Source of the DNA: Rhodospirillales bacterium
Lineage (GTDB): Bacteria; Pseudomonadota; Alphaproteobacteria; Acetobacterales; Acetobacteraceae
Assembly (NCBI GenBank): GCA_018971905.1
Contig: JAGWZS010000019.1
Span: forward strand, 1 to 14,290
DNA: 14,290 nucleotides
Reading direction: 5' to 3'
Shown here: positions 7,980 to 14,211 of the stretch, one piece after another
How positions within the stretch are numbered: the first letter of the stretch is position 1
Layout of the letters: each line of letters starts with the position of its first letter
The notes under the pieces: generated by a model
What the model saw: only the letters and a program-made list of their open reading frames with translations
Database searches by the model: none
What the model was told of the DNA's origin: nothing
Position numbers and translations under genes: made by a program

Positions 7980-7995
7980 TGGCATAAAACCTGCT
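7980..7995 (+). promoter_or_regulatory. Sigma-54 (-24/-12) promoter for the right ammonium transporter gene
   Basis: TGGCATAAAACCTGCT with GG (7981-7982) and GC (7993-7994) separated by exactly 10 nt. The -12 element is CTGCT rather than TTGCT, so it is weaker than its partner. Predicted RNA start is near 8006. Confidence 0.65.
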
Positions 7996-8080
7996 TTAAT
8001 TTTCTGCGGATGCCGTGCGAACCATTGTGGCGCGGCGCCATGTGCAACTGACTTTGGCTGGGACGCATGGAGAAAAAACA

Positions 8081-9472
8081 ATGATCGTACAAGCTTTGCC
8101 GGGCAACTGGCTGGATACAGGAGACAATGCCTGGCAGCTGACCGCCGCTACTTTCGTCGGCATGATGAGCATTCCGGGCCTAGCGCTGCTCTATGGCGGC
8201 GCGGTGAAGAAAAAATGGGCCGTGAACTCCGCCTTCATGGTGTTTTATGCCTTCTCGGCGGTTCTCATCGCCTGGGTGCTGTGGGCCTACAATATGTCCT
8301 TCGGCAAACCATGGTTGAACCTGCCGTTTGGCCTGGGGCCATTTATAGGTCATCTGGATCCGACCACCTCCGCCTATAATATGGAGAAGGAGGCGATCAT
8401 CCCCTCCGCCGCCGCTGCCATGCCAGCCCTTGGCTACGGCCAGGCCACAATGGTGTATTTCCAGTTCGTGTTCGCCGCCATCACGCCGATCATTCTGCTG
8501 GGCTCCATTCTGGGCCGCGTGAGCTTCAAGGCCTGGATGATCTTCGTGCCGCTCTGGACAACCTTTGTTTATTCCATCGGCGCCTATTCACTCTGGGGCG
8601 GCGGCTGGCTCTCCGGCTTGGGCGGCTGGCTTGGCTGGAAAGACGCCGCCGGCGTGGTGGATTACTCCGGCGGTTACGTCATCCATCTGGCCTCCGCGGT
8701 TTCCGGCTTCACCGCCGCCGCCATCATTGGCCCGCGCCTGCCACGCGACCGTGAAAGCTTCCAGCCCAACAATCTGCTGATTTTAATGGCAGGTGCCGGG
8801 TTGCTCTGGCTGGGCTGGTCCGGCTTCAACGGCGGCGACCCATTCACCGCCAATGCAGATGCGGGCGTGGGCGTGCTCAACACCCACACCGCCACCGCCG
8901 CAGCCCTGCTAACCTGGACATTCATGGACGTGATGGCCTTCGGCAAACCCTCGGTGCTGGGCGCTGTCAACGGCATGATCACCGGGCTTGTCGCCATCAC
9001 CCCGGCGGCAGGCTACGTGAACGGCACCGGCGCCATCATTCTTGGCGTGGTGGCCGCGGCGCTGCCCTGGATGACCTGGAATTGGCTGGGCAAAACCCGC
9101 CTGCTGCGCAAGGTGGACGACGTGCTGGGCGTGATTCACACACACGGCGTGGCAGCCATTGTCGGCGGGCTGGGCACCGGCATTCTGGCCGACCCCAAAA
9201 TGATCGAATGGTATGGCACCAACAACGATGCCGTCTCCGTAACCGGCTGGTTCTATGGCGATTTCCATCAGTTCGTCCTGCAGATCCTCGGCGCGGCGTT
9301 CATCATCGTGCTGAACATCATCGGCACGTTCGTCTTGCTGAAAATCATCGGCCTGTTCGTGAAGCTGCGCATGGATGATGAGACGCTGCTGATCGGCGAT
9401 GACGCGGTGCATGGCGAGGAAGCCTATGCGATTTATGCCGACGGCCAGAAAGTACCGGTCCTGGGCGACTAA
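8081..9472 (+). CDS. amt: Ammonium transporter, second subfamily (no signal peptide)
   Basis: 463-residue Amt/Rh-family membrane protein, clearly diverged from its neighbour. It has no signal peptide; helix 1 begins soon after GDNAWQLTAATF. Pore features: VYFQFVFAAITP (Phe gate), VVDYSGGYVIH (Asp194, His202) and VIHTHGVAAIVGG (His355), so the twin His are kept. The segment equivalent to AmtB GFNAGS reads GFNGGDPF, placing Asp253 where AmtB has the recruitment-site Ser. A long hydrophilic loop (about residues 73-112) and the tail LRMDDETLLIGDDAVHGEEAY differ from the PII-docking tail of AmtB. GGAG lies 9 nt before the ATG. Transcribed away from amtB, with a sigma-54 promoter of its own. It may serve a different affinity range or a sensing role (inference). 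Confidence 0.93.
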   Translation: MIVQALPGNWLDTGDNAWQLTAATFVGMMSIPGLALLYGGAVKKKWAVNSAFMVFYAFSAVLIAWVLWAYNMSFGKPWLNLPFGLGPFIGHLDPTTSAYNMEKEAIIPSAAAAMPALGYGQATMVYFQFVFAAITPIILLGSILGRVSFKAWMIFVPLWTTFVYSIGAYSLWGGGWLSGLGGWLGWKDAAGVVDYSGGYVIHLASAVSGFTAAAIIGPRLPRDRESFQPNNLLILMAGAGLLWLGWSGFNGGDPFTANADAGVGVLNTHTATAAALLTWTFMDVMAFGKPSVLGAVNGMITGLVAITPAAGYVNGTGAIILGVVAAALPWMTWNWLGKTRLLRKVDDVLGVIHTHGVAAIVGGLGTGILADPKMIEWYGTNNDAVSVTGWFYGDFHQFVLQILGAAFIIVLNIIGTFVLLKIIGLFVKLRMDDETLLIGDDAVHGEEAYAIYADGQKVPVLGD

Positions 9473-9494
9473 CCCCGGCCATCGGCCTAACACG

Positions 9495-9527
9495 GACGGC
9501 GCCCCTCACGGGCGCCGTCTTGCGTTT
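9495..9527 (+). terminator. Terminator after the second ammonium transporter gene
   Basis: Perfect 10-bp stem GACGGCGCCC / GGGCGCCGTC with a CTCAC loop, 22 nt past the stop. The following T-rich stretch (TTGCGTTT) is imperfect. Confidence 0.75.
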
Positions 9528-9574
9528 CAGCCGGTGGTGTTTCCGGCGGCGTGAAATTCTGGCAGGCTAGGCGC

Positions 9575-10756
9575 ATGACGAATTCATGCGAGATCGCGGT
9601 GGTGGGTGCTGGCCCGGTGGGCGGCACTCTGGCCCTGGCCCTGGCGGCAAGGGGCCGCAAGGTTCTCCTGGTCGACAAGGCCGATCTGAAACCCATGGAA
9701 CACCCGGATTTCGACGGCCGGGCCTATGCCATCGCGCACGGGTGCCAGGCCATTCTGCAAGAGGCAGGGCTGTGGGAGCATCTGCCCTTCGCCCCCTGCC
9801 CGATTCTGGATATCGACGTGACGGACGGCAAGCCGGGCCGCGCGCCTTCGCCGTTGCGTTTGCATTTCGACCATAGCGCCGTGGGCGACGACCCGTTCGG
9901 CTGGATCATTGAGGCGCGCTCCGTGCGGGTGGCGCTGAATGCGGCACTGGCGGCGTCAGACGTGATTGTCCGCGCCCCGGCGGAGGCGCTGGTGAGCCGC
10001 CACGCGGGGGGCGCCATTGTGCAGGTGGGAGATGAACGGTTCGAGGCAAAACTGGTGGTGGCGGCGGAAGGCCGACAATCGCCGCTGCGCAACCAGGCGG
10101 GCATCAGCGTTACCCGCTTGCCCTACAAGCAAACAGCGGTGATCTTCGCGCTGACGCATGAGGCGCCGCATAATAACGTGGCGCTGGAACACTTCCTGCC
10201 CGGCGGGCCGTTCGCGGTGCTGCCAATGACCGGCACGCCGGAACACCCCAACCTCTCCGCCATCGTATTCACCGAGAGCGATGCCAACGCCAAGCTGCTC
10301 CATGGCATGGACGATGCCGGGCTGCTGCGCGAAGTGCACGCCAGGCTGGGCAACCGGCTGGGGCGGCTGCAACTGGCTGGGCGGCGCTGGCTCTACCCGC
10401 TCTATGCCATGTACGCGGCGCGCTATTACGATACACGTTTGGCCCTGGCCGGAGATGCCGCGCATGGCGTGCATCCCATCGCGGGGCAGGGGCTTAATTT
10501 GGGCCTGCGGGACGCGGCGGCGCTACTGGAGCTGGCGGGCAGCGCACAAGACCCCGGCGCGGAGTCCGTGCTGCGCGCCTACCAGGCCCGGCAACGGCCC
10601 ATCAACATGGCGATGCTGCTGGGCATGGACGCGCTGGACAGGTTGTTTTCCACCAACTTCCCGCCGGTACGCTTGGCGCGGGACCTCGGCCTGGCAGCAG
10701 TGGAGCACATGCCGCGCCTGAAGCAGCGTTTCATGCTGGCGGCCATGGGGCGGTAA
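9575..10756 (+). CDS. UbiH/UbiF/COQ6-family FAD-dependent hydroxylase
   Basis: 394-residue flavoprotein monooxygenase of the ubiquinone-ring hydroxylase family. The FAD dinucleotide fold opens with EIAVVGAGPVGG (GxGxxG at residues 11-16) and ends its first beta-alpha-beta with LLVDKAD. The second FAD site is GDAAHGVHPIAGQGLNLG (GDAAH at 293-297), then the DAAAL helix typical of the family. Which ring position it hydroxylates (UbiH, UbiF, or the broader alphaproteobacterial UbiL) cannot be told from sequence. The ATG at 9575 is preferred, since the FAD strand follows within six residues; an in-frame GTG at 9551 is the alternative. Shine-Dalgarno match is modest (GCAGG). It stands alone between two hairpin terminators, so it appears to be its own transcript. 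Confidence 0.92.
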   Translation: MTNSCEIAVVGAGPVGGTLALALAARGRKVLLVDKADLKPMEHPDFDGRAYAIAHGCQAILQEAGLWEHLPFAPCPILDIDVTDGKPGRAPSPLRLHFDHSAVGDDPFGWIIEARSVRVALNAALAASDVIVRAPAEALVSRHAGGAIVQVGDERFEAKLVVAAEGRQSPLRNQAGISVTRLPYKQTAVIFALTHEAPHNNVALEHFLPGGPFAVLPMTGTPEHPNLSAIVFTESDANAKLLHGMDDAGLLREVHARLGNRLGRLQLAGRRWLYPLYAMYAARYYDTRLALAGDAAHGVHPIAGQGLNLGLRDAAALLELAGSAQDPGAESVLRAYQARQRPINMAMLLGMDALDRLFSTNFPPVRLARDLGLAAVEHMPRLKQRFMLAAMGR

Positions 10757-10776
10757 GAGCAAAAGAATAAATCGGC

Positions 10777-10802
10777 AAAACCGCCCGGAAGGGCGGTTTT
10801 TT
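10777..10802 (+). terminator. Rho-independent terminator after the ubiquinone hydroxylase gene
   Basis: AAAACCGCCC / GGGCGGTTTT with a GGAA loop and two more T, giving a six-T run. It starts 20 nt past the stop and ends only 15 nt before the next start codon. Confidence 0.92.
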
Positions 10803-10817
10803 GTGTAAGAAACAAGC

Positions 10818-12602
10818 ATGTTCCTCACGCTGCTCATCCTCCTCGCCGCCATTGTCATTGCCGTGCCTTTGTCCCGTTACGCGGGGCTGGGAAGCATTCT
10901 TGGCTACCTCGCCGCGGGGGTGGCCATTGGCCCTTCCGTGCTGGGGCTGGTGACCAATGTGAACGAGATCAGCGATGTCTCGGAACTCGGCGTAACCATG
11001 CTGCTGTTTCTCATCGGGCTGGAGCTGCGGCCACATCGGCTTTGGGTGCTGCGCAAGGCGGTGTTTGGCATGGGGGCGGGGCAGATGATCCCCACCTCCC
11101 TGATGCTGGCAGGGCTGCTCATGCTGTTTGGCGTGCCAGGGCGGGAGGCCGCGGTGCTGGGCATTGGGCTAGCACTCTCTTCCACCGCCATTGCGCTACC
11201 GCTGCTGTCTGAGCGCAATTTGCTGCCGACCATATCCGGGCGAGACGCTTTTGCAGTGCTGCTGTTTCAGGACATGGCGGCAATTCCGGTGCTGGCCCTG
11301 CTGCCCATTCTGGCGGGCAGCGGAATGCCACATTTCTCTTGGGAAGACGTAGGGCGCGGTGCGGCGGCTGTGGCGGTGATTCTGGGTGCCGGCATTCTGC
11401 TGGTGCCACAGCTCTTTCGCATGGTGGCGGCGGCCAAGGTGCCGGAGGTGTTCACCGCCACGGCGTTGCTGCTGGTGGTGGGCACGGCAGCGTTGGCGAA
11501 TTGGGCGGGGCTTTCCGCCTCTCTGGGCGCGTTCCTGGCGGGGGTGATGGTTTCGGATTCCGATTACCGGCACGAATTGCAGGCTGACATCGCGCCCTTC
11601 GAGGGCCTGCTGCTTGGGTTTTTCTTTATCTCCGTCGGCATGTCGGCGGATATTGGCCTGCTGTTCAGTCGGCCGCTGGAGATTTTGCTGCTGGTGATCG
11701 GCTTCACAACGGTGAAGGCATGCATTGCCTTTGCGGTCAGCTATCTGCGGCGGCGGCTTGCCCGGGCGGCTCTGCGGTTTGCCTTGGCCCTGCCGGAAGG
11801 TAGCGAATTCGGGTTCGTGCTGTTCGCCGCCGCCGTGGCGGAAGGCACGCTGAACAAATCCCTGGCGGCGGAGGCAACCCTGGTCATCGCGCTTTCGATG
11901 ATGCTCTCCCCCGTGTTGTTCTCCCTCTCGGAGCGCTTGGTTATGCCGCGGCTGGAAGCAAGGAAACAGCAGCGCCCGTTCGACCGGCTGGAAGATGTGC
12001 AGGCAACCCCCGTCATCATCTGCGGTTTTGGCCGTGTGGGGCAAATCATCGGGCGGGTGCTGGCAATGCAGAAAATCCGCTTCACCGCACTGGACCGCAG
12101 CTCCGCCCAGGTGGATTTCATCCGCCGTTTTGGCGTGAAAGTGTTTTACGGTGACCCCACCCGGGAGGAGCTGATGCGCTCCGCCGGGGCGGAGAGCGCG
12201 AAAGTGCTGGTGCTGGCACTGGATGACATGGACGCCAGCGTGGCCGTGGCGGAAATGGTGCGCCGGAAATTTCCGCAAGTGCGCGTGGTGGCCAGGGCGC
12301 GCAACCGCCACCATGTGCACCGGCTGATGGCGGCCGGGGTTGATCTGTTTGTACGCGAGACGTTTTTTTCTTCGCTGCGGTTAACCGAAATTGTGCTTGA
12401 GGAGCTGGAGATACCCGCGGCGCGTGCCAAGCGCGCGATCGAGCTGTTTCGCAAGCACGATGACCAGATTCTGCACGAGACCTATGCTTTTGGAAATGAC
12501 GAGGGCAGGCTGATCCAAACCGCGCAGGACGCCGCAAAGGAATTGCAGGACCTGTTTGAAACCGATCAGAGCGATTTCGAGGAAGACGGCCACACCGCCT
12601 GA
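10818..12602 (+). CDS. KefB/KefC-type K+/H+ antiporter with RCK (TrkA-N) domain
   Basis: 594-residue CPA2-family protein. About the first 380 residues form the membrane antiporter: GLGSILGYLAAGVAIGPS, LGIGLALSSTAIALPLL and AVLLFQDMAAIPVLAL are classical Kef segments. HELQADIAPFEGLLLGFFFI corresponds to the Kef HALESDI regulatory loop that takes part in glutathione control in E. coli. The cytosolic RCK domain starts with VIICGFGRVGQ (GFGRVG at 403-408), followed by RRFGVKVFYGDPTREELMRSAGA. Such systems release K+ and acidify the cytoplasm on electrophile stress (established for E. coli KefB/C); whether this one answers to glutathione is unproven. No KefF/KefG-type partner gene is adjacent. ATG at 10818 places helix 1 correctly but has only a weak ribosome site. 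The C-terminus is acidic (TDQSDFEEDG). Confidence 0.92.
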   Translation: MFLTLLILLAAIVIAVPLSRYAGLGSILGYLAAGVAIGPSVLGLVTNVNEISDVSELGVTMLLFLIGLELRPHRLWVLRKAVFGMGAGQMIPTSLMLAGLLMLFGVPGREAAVLGIGLALSSTAIALPLLSERNLLPTISGRDAFAVLLFQDMAAIPVLALLPILAGSGMPHFSWEDVGRGAAAVAVILGAGILLVPQLFRMVAAAKVPEVFTATALLLVVGTAALANWAGLSASLGAFLAGVMVSDSDYRHELQADIAPFEGLLLGFFFISVGMSADIGLLFSRPLEILLLVIGFTTVKACIAFAVSYLRRRLARAALRFALALPEGSEFGFVLFAAAVAEGTLNKSLAAEATLVIALSMMLSPVLFSLSERLVMPRLEARKQQRPFDRLEDVQATPVIICGFGRVGQIIGRVLAMQKIRFTALDRSSAQVDFIRRFGVKVFYGDPTREELMRSAGAESAKVLVLALDDMDASVAVAEMVRRKFPQVRVVARARNRHHVHRLMAAGVDLFVRETFFSSLRLTEIVLEELEIPAARAKRAIELFRKHDDQILHETYAFGNDEGRLIQTAQDAAKELQDLFETDQSDFEEDGHTA

Positions 12603-12658
12603 CTATCACACTCACCTGGCTGCGATAGCCTGCCGCGCCAGAGGGCCTCAGCCGCTGT

Positions 12659-12686
12659 TTGACCGGAGCGCCAGAATCGCTAAACA
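12659..12686 (+). promoter_or_regulatory. Promoter-like elements before the left tRNA-Leu fragment
   Basis: TTGACC (12659-12664), 16-nt spacer, then TAAACA (12681-12686) as a poor -10, placing the start just before the tRNA 5' end at 12695. The same TTGACC lies at nearly the same distance (36 versus 37 nt) from the right tRNA copy. With no terminator before 12845, it could also feed the integrase gene. Confidence 0.45.
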
Positions 12687-12693
12687 GGCCCCG

Positions 12694-12730
12694 TGCGGGC
12701 GTGGCGAAATCGGTAGACGCACCGGACTTA
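12694..12730 (+). repeat. Left direct repeat (tRNA-Leu 5' half), attachment-site candidate
   Basis: 37 bp matching 14175-14211 at 35 positions; the only differences are TC versus CT in the D-loop (12710-12711 against 14191-14192). It spans the acceptor 5' strand, D arm, anticodon 5' strand and CTTA. Copies are 1481 bp apart and enclose only the integrase gene, as expected for attL/attR, although the exact crossover point is not visible. Confidence 0.75.
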
Positions 12731-12734
12731 AAAA
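12695..12734 (+). pseudogene. tRNA-Leu 5'-half fragment (UAA-type anticodon loop)
   Basis: GCGGGCG acceptor strand, TG, GCG D stem with AAATCGGTAGA loop, CGC, then anticodon stem CCGGA and loop CTTAAAA, which is a full tRNA-Leu(UAA) loop. After it the sequence reads ACCGA instead of the required TCCGG, and no variable arm, T arm or acceptor 3' strand follows, so the fragment cannot make a tRNA. Alternatively it is the remnant of an intron-bearing copy: GAG occurs at the same distance from CTT as in the right copy (8 of 14 intervening and following bases agree). Confidence 0.8.
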
Positions 12735-12844
12735 CCGATTGGAGACCAAATTTTACATATAACTATTTGATTTAAATAAATCTTTTTAGATCAAATACTT
12801 ACACAGTCCTTACACACCCCTCGACTTTCGCCCAAAAAGCGCGT
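12731..12844 (+). promoter_or_regulatory. AT-rich leader of the integrase gene with repeats
   Basis: Clearly AT-rich against a GC-rich background. It contains an inverted repeat ATTTGATTTAA (12765-12775) / TTAGATCAAAT (12786-12796) with one mismatch, then TTACACA twice at 11-bp period (12799-12805, 12810-12816). Such one-helical-turn repeats and inverted repeats beside an integrase gene are typical of arm-type or directionality-factor sites; the assignment is inferred. Confidence 0.45.
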
Positions 12845-14125
12845 ATGCGAACGCGTATGTCGCCCAGTCATGAACTCATGGGAGGCCAACTCCATGTGTA
12901 CAAACGGGAAAACTCCCGTTTCTGGCAGTGCGCGGCCTTCCTGAAGGGCCGTAATCATCGCATCAGCACCAAGGAAGAAGGCCTGGCGCAGGCCAAGGAA
13001 TTTGCCGAAGACTGGTTTCTGGAGCTGCGCGGAAAAGTGCGCCGCGGTGAAATTCGCGGCGGCGGCATCACTTTCGACAAAGCCGCAGATCAGTTTCTGA
13101 AAGAGTTCATCGCGCTGACGGCCGGCGAGCGCAGCCCGATTTATGTGCAAGGCCATCAAGACCGTCTGCGGGTGCATTTGCGCCCCTTCTTCGGCAAGAA
13201 GGAGCTGACCGAGATCACCCCCGGCATGGTGCAGGATTATCGCATTCACCGGATGACCTCGCGCAAGCATCCACAGACCGGCGAGCCGATGCGGCCGGCC
13301 AAGAACACCCTCCACCAGGAAATTGTTTGTCTCCGCCAGGTGCTCAAATGTGCCAACCGGCACGGCTGGCTGGCCTATCTGCCGGACCTTTCCGCGCCGT
13401 TCCGGGCCTCGGGCAAGGTCTCGCATCGCGGCTGGTTCTCGTTGGAGGAGTACAACCAGCTCTGGCGGGCGACGCAGAAGCGCGCAAAAAATCCGCCGAA
13501 GCCGCGCTGGCGGCGGTCGTGCGAACAGTTGCACGACTATGTGCTGCTCATGGCAAATACCGGGTTGCGGCCGGACGAAGCTGCCCGGCTGCAATTCCGG
13601 GATGTGACCGTGGTGACGGACGAAGCCACGGAAGAACGTATCCTGGAAATCGAGGTACGCGGCAAGCGCGGCACTGGCTATTGCAAAAGCATGCCGGGGG
13701 CAGTGATCCCGTTCGAGCGGCTGCGCAATCGGTTACGGCCGGTGATTGAAGAGAGCGAGGACGGAGAAGAAAAGTCAGGCCGCTCCGAGTCGGCCTCTGT
13801 CGAGATGGTCAAGCCCAAGCCCACCGACCTGCTGTTCGACCGCAGCCATCGCGAATTGCTGAAAACGGTGCTGGAGGAAGAGGAACTGAAATTTGACCGC
13901 GAAGGCAATCGCCGGACGGCTTACAGCCTGCGCCATACCTATATCTGTCTGCGGCTCATGGAGGGCGCTGACATCTATCAGATCGCCAAAAACTGCCGGA
14001 CTTCGGTCGAAATGATCGAAAAATACTACGCGATCCACCTCAAAAACACCCTGGATGCCGCGGCGATCAATGTCCGCAAATCGAAGGCCAAGAAGCCTAC
14101 CCGGCTGACAACCAAAGAGAAATAG
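12845..14125 (+). CDS. Tyrosine recombinase / phage-type integrase
   Basis: 426-residue site-specific recombinase. The N-terminal part (about 15-70) looks like an arm-binding region, a core-binding SAM-like domain follows (about 75-175), and the catalytic domain begins near 195. Catalytic residues: Arg242 in NTGLRPDEAARL, probable Lys274 in VRGKRGTG, Arg363 in SLRHTYICLRL and Tyr395 (or Tyr394) in MIEKYYAIHL. The usual His of HxxR is Tyr360 (YSLR) and the late His is not evident in AKNCRTS; I recall this variant from a common proteobacterial integrase family. A charged insert (302-320, rich in Glu/Ser) splits the domain. The start is uncertain: Met5 (12857) and Met12 (12878) are alternatives, none with a strong ribosome site. 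It lies between two tRNA-Leu half copies, so it likely targets that gene. Confidence 0.93.
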   Translation: MRTRMSPSHELMGGQLHVYKRENSRFWQCAAFLKGRNHRISTKEEGLAQAKEFAEDWFLELRGKVRRGEIRGGGITFDKAADQFLKEFIALTAGERSPIYVQGHQDRLRVHLRPFFGKKELTEITPGMVQDYRIHRMTSRKHPQTGEPMRPAKNTLHQEIVCLRQVLKCANRHGWLAYLPDLSAPFRASGKVSHRGWFSLEEYNQLWRATQKRAKNPPKPRWRRSCEQLHDYVLLMANTGLRPDEAARLQFRDVTVVTDEATEERILEIEVRGKRGTGYCKSMPGAVIPFERLRNRLRPVIEESEDGEEKSGRSESASVEMVKPKPTDLLFDRSHRELLKTVLEEEELKFDREGNRRTAYSLRHTYICLRLMEGADIYQIAKNCRTSVEMIEKYYAIHLKNTLDAAAINVRKSKAKKPTRLTTKEK

Positions 14126-14138
14126 AACCCCCTCCCCT

Positions 14139-14166
14139 TTGACCTGGGACCATTTGCAGTTACAGT
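14139..14166 (+). promoter_or_regulatory. Promoter of the right tRNA-Leu gene
   Basis: TTGACC (14139-14144), 16-nt spacer, TACAGT (14161-14166, four of six to TATAAT); the tRNA begins at 14176, about the distance expected for a tRNA start. It lies within the 50 nt after the integrase stop, so it would have travelled with the integrating DNA. Confidence 0.55.
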
Positions 14167-14174
14167 GCCGCCCA

Positions 14175-14211
14175 TGCGGGCGTGGCGAAACTGGTAGACG
14201 CACCGGACTTA
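14175..14211 (+). repeat. Right direct repeat (tRNA-Leu 5' half), attachment-site candidate
   Basis: Partner of the repeat at 12694-12730, 35 of 37 identical. The high identity stops at the A that is the first base of the predicted intron. Confidence 0.75.
14176..14210 (+). tRNA. tRNA-Leu 5' exon, interrupted in the anticodon loop (partial)
   Basis: Acceptor GCGGGCG, TG, D stem GCG with AAACTGGTAGA loop and CGC, anticodon strand CCGGA, then CTT (14208-14210), where T14210 is position 34. No matching anticodon 3' strand follows; instead a group I intron-like sequence begins. The cut between positions 34 and 35 is the classical site of the tRNA-Leu(UAA) intron of cyanobacteria and plastids, so anticodon UAA is inferred. 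The 3' exon lies beyond the window. Confidence 0.82.

Larger units (their letters stand above)
7547..8080. promoter_or_regulatory. Divergent regulatory region between the two ammonium transporter genes
   Basis: 534 bp with no convincing gene. It holds a sigma-54 promoter facing left (7649-7664), an AT-rich stretch with inverted repeat ATAAAAT / ATTTTAT (7674-7696), a pair of overlapping NtrC-like sites (7757-7786), an inverted repeat TGTAGGCG / CGCCTACA (7845-7852 and 7896-7903), and a sigma-54 promoter facing right (7980-7995). Predicted leaders are about 92 nt (left gene) and 75 nt (right gene). The frame at 7746-8051 overlaps the operator and does not look coding. Confidence 0.75.

Noticed and set aside
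7746..8051. 101-codon plus-strand frame in the amt intergenic region
   Set aside because: It starts on the NtrC sites and runs through the right-hand promoter, with no ribosome site or known motif.
11196..12320. Minus-strand frame of 374 codons opposite the Kef-type gene
   Set aside because: Same kind of antisense shadow; the Kef-type protein on the other strand has clear motifs throughout.
12603..12658. Terminator after the Kef-type gene
   Set aside because: Only a 4-bp GGCT / AGCC stem and no T run; not enough to call.
12695..12760. Left tRNA-Leu as a complete functional gene
   Set aside because: The anticodon 3' strand does not pair fully and there is no variable arm, T arm or acceptor 3' strand in the AT-rich DNA that follows.
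12791..13594. Minus-strand frame of 267 codons opposite the integrase
   Set aside because: It covers the conserved integrase and the leader repeats and has no recognisable domain.
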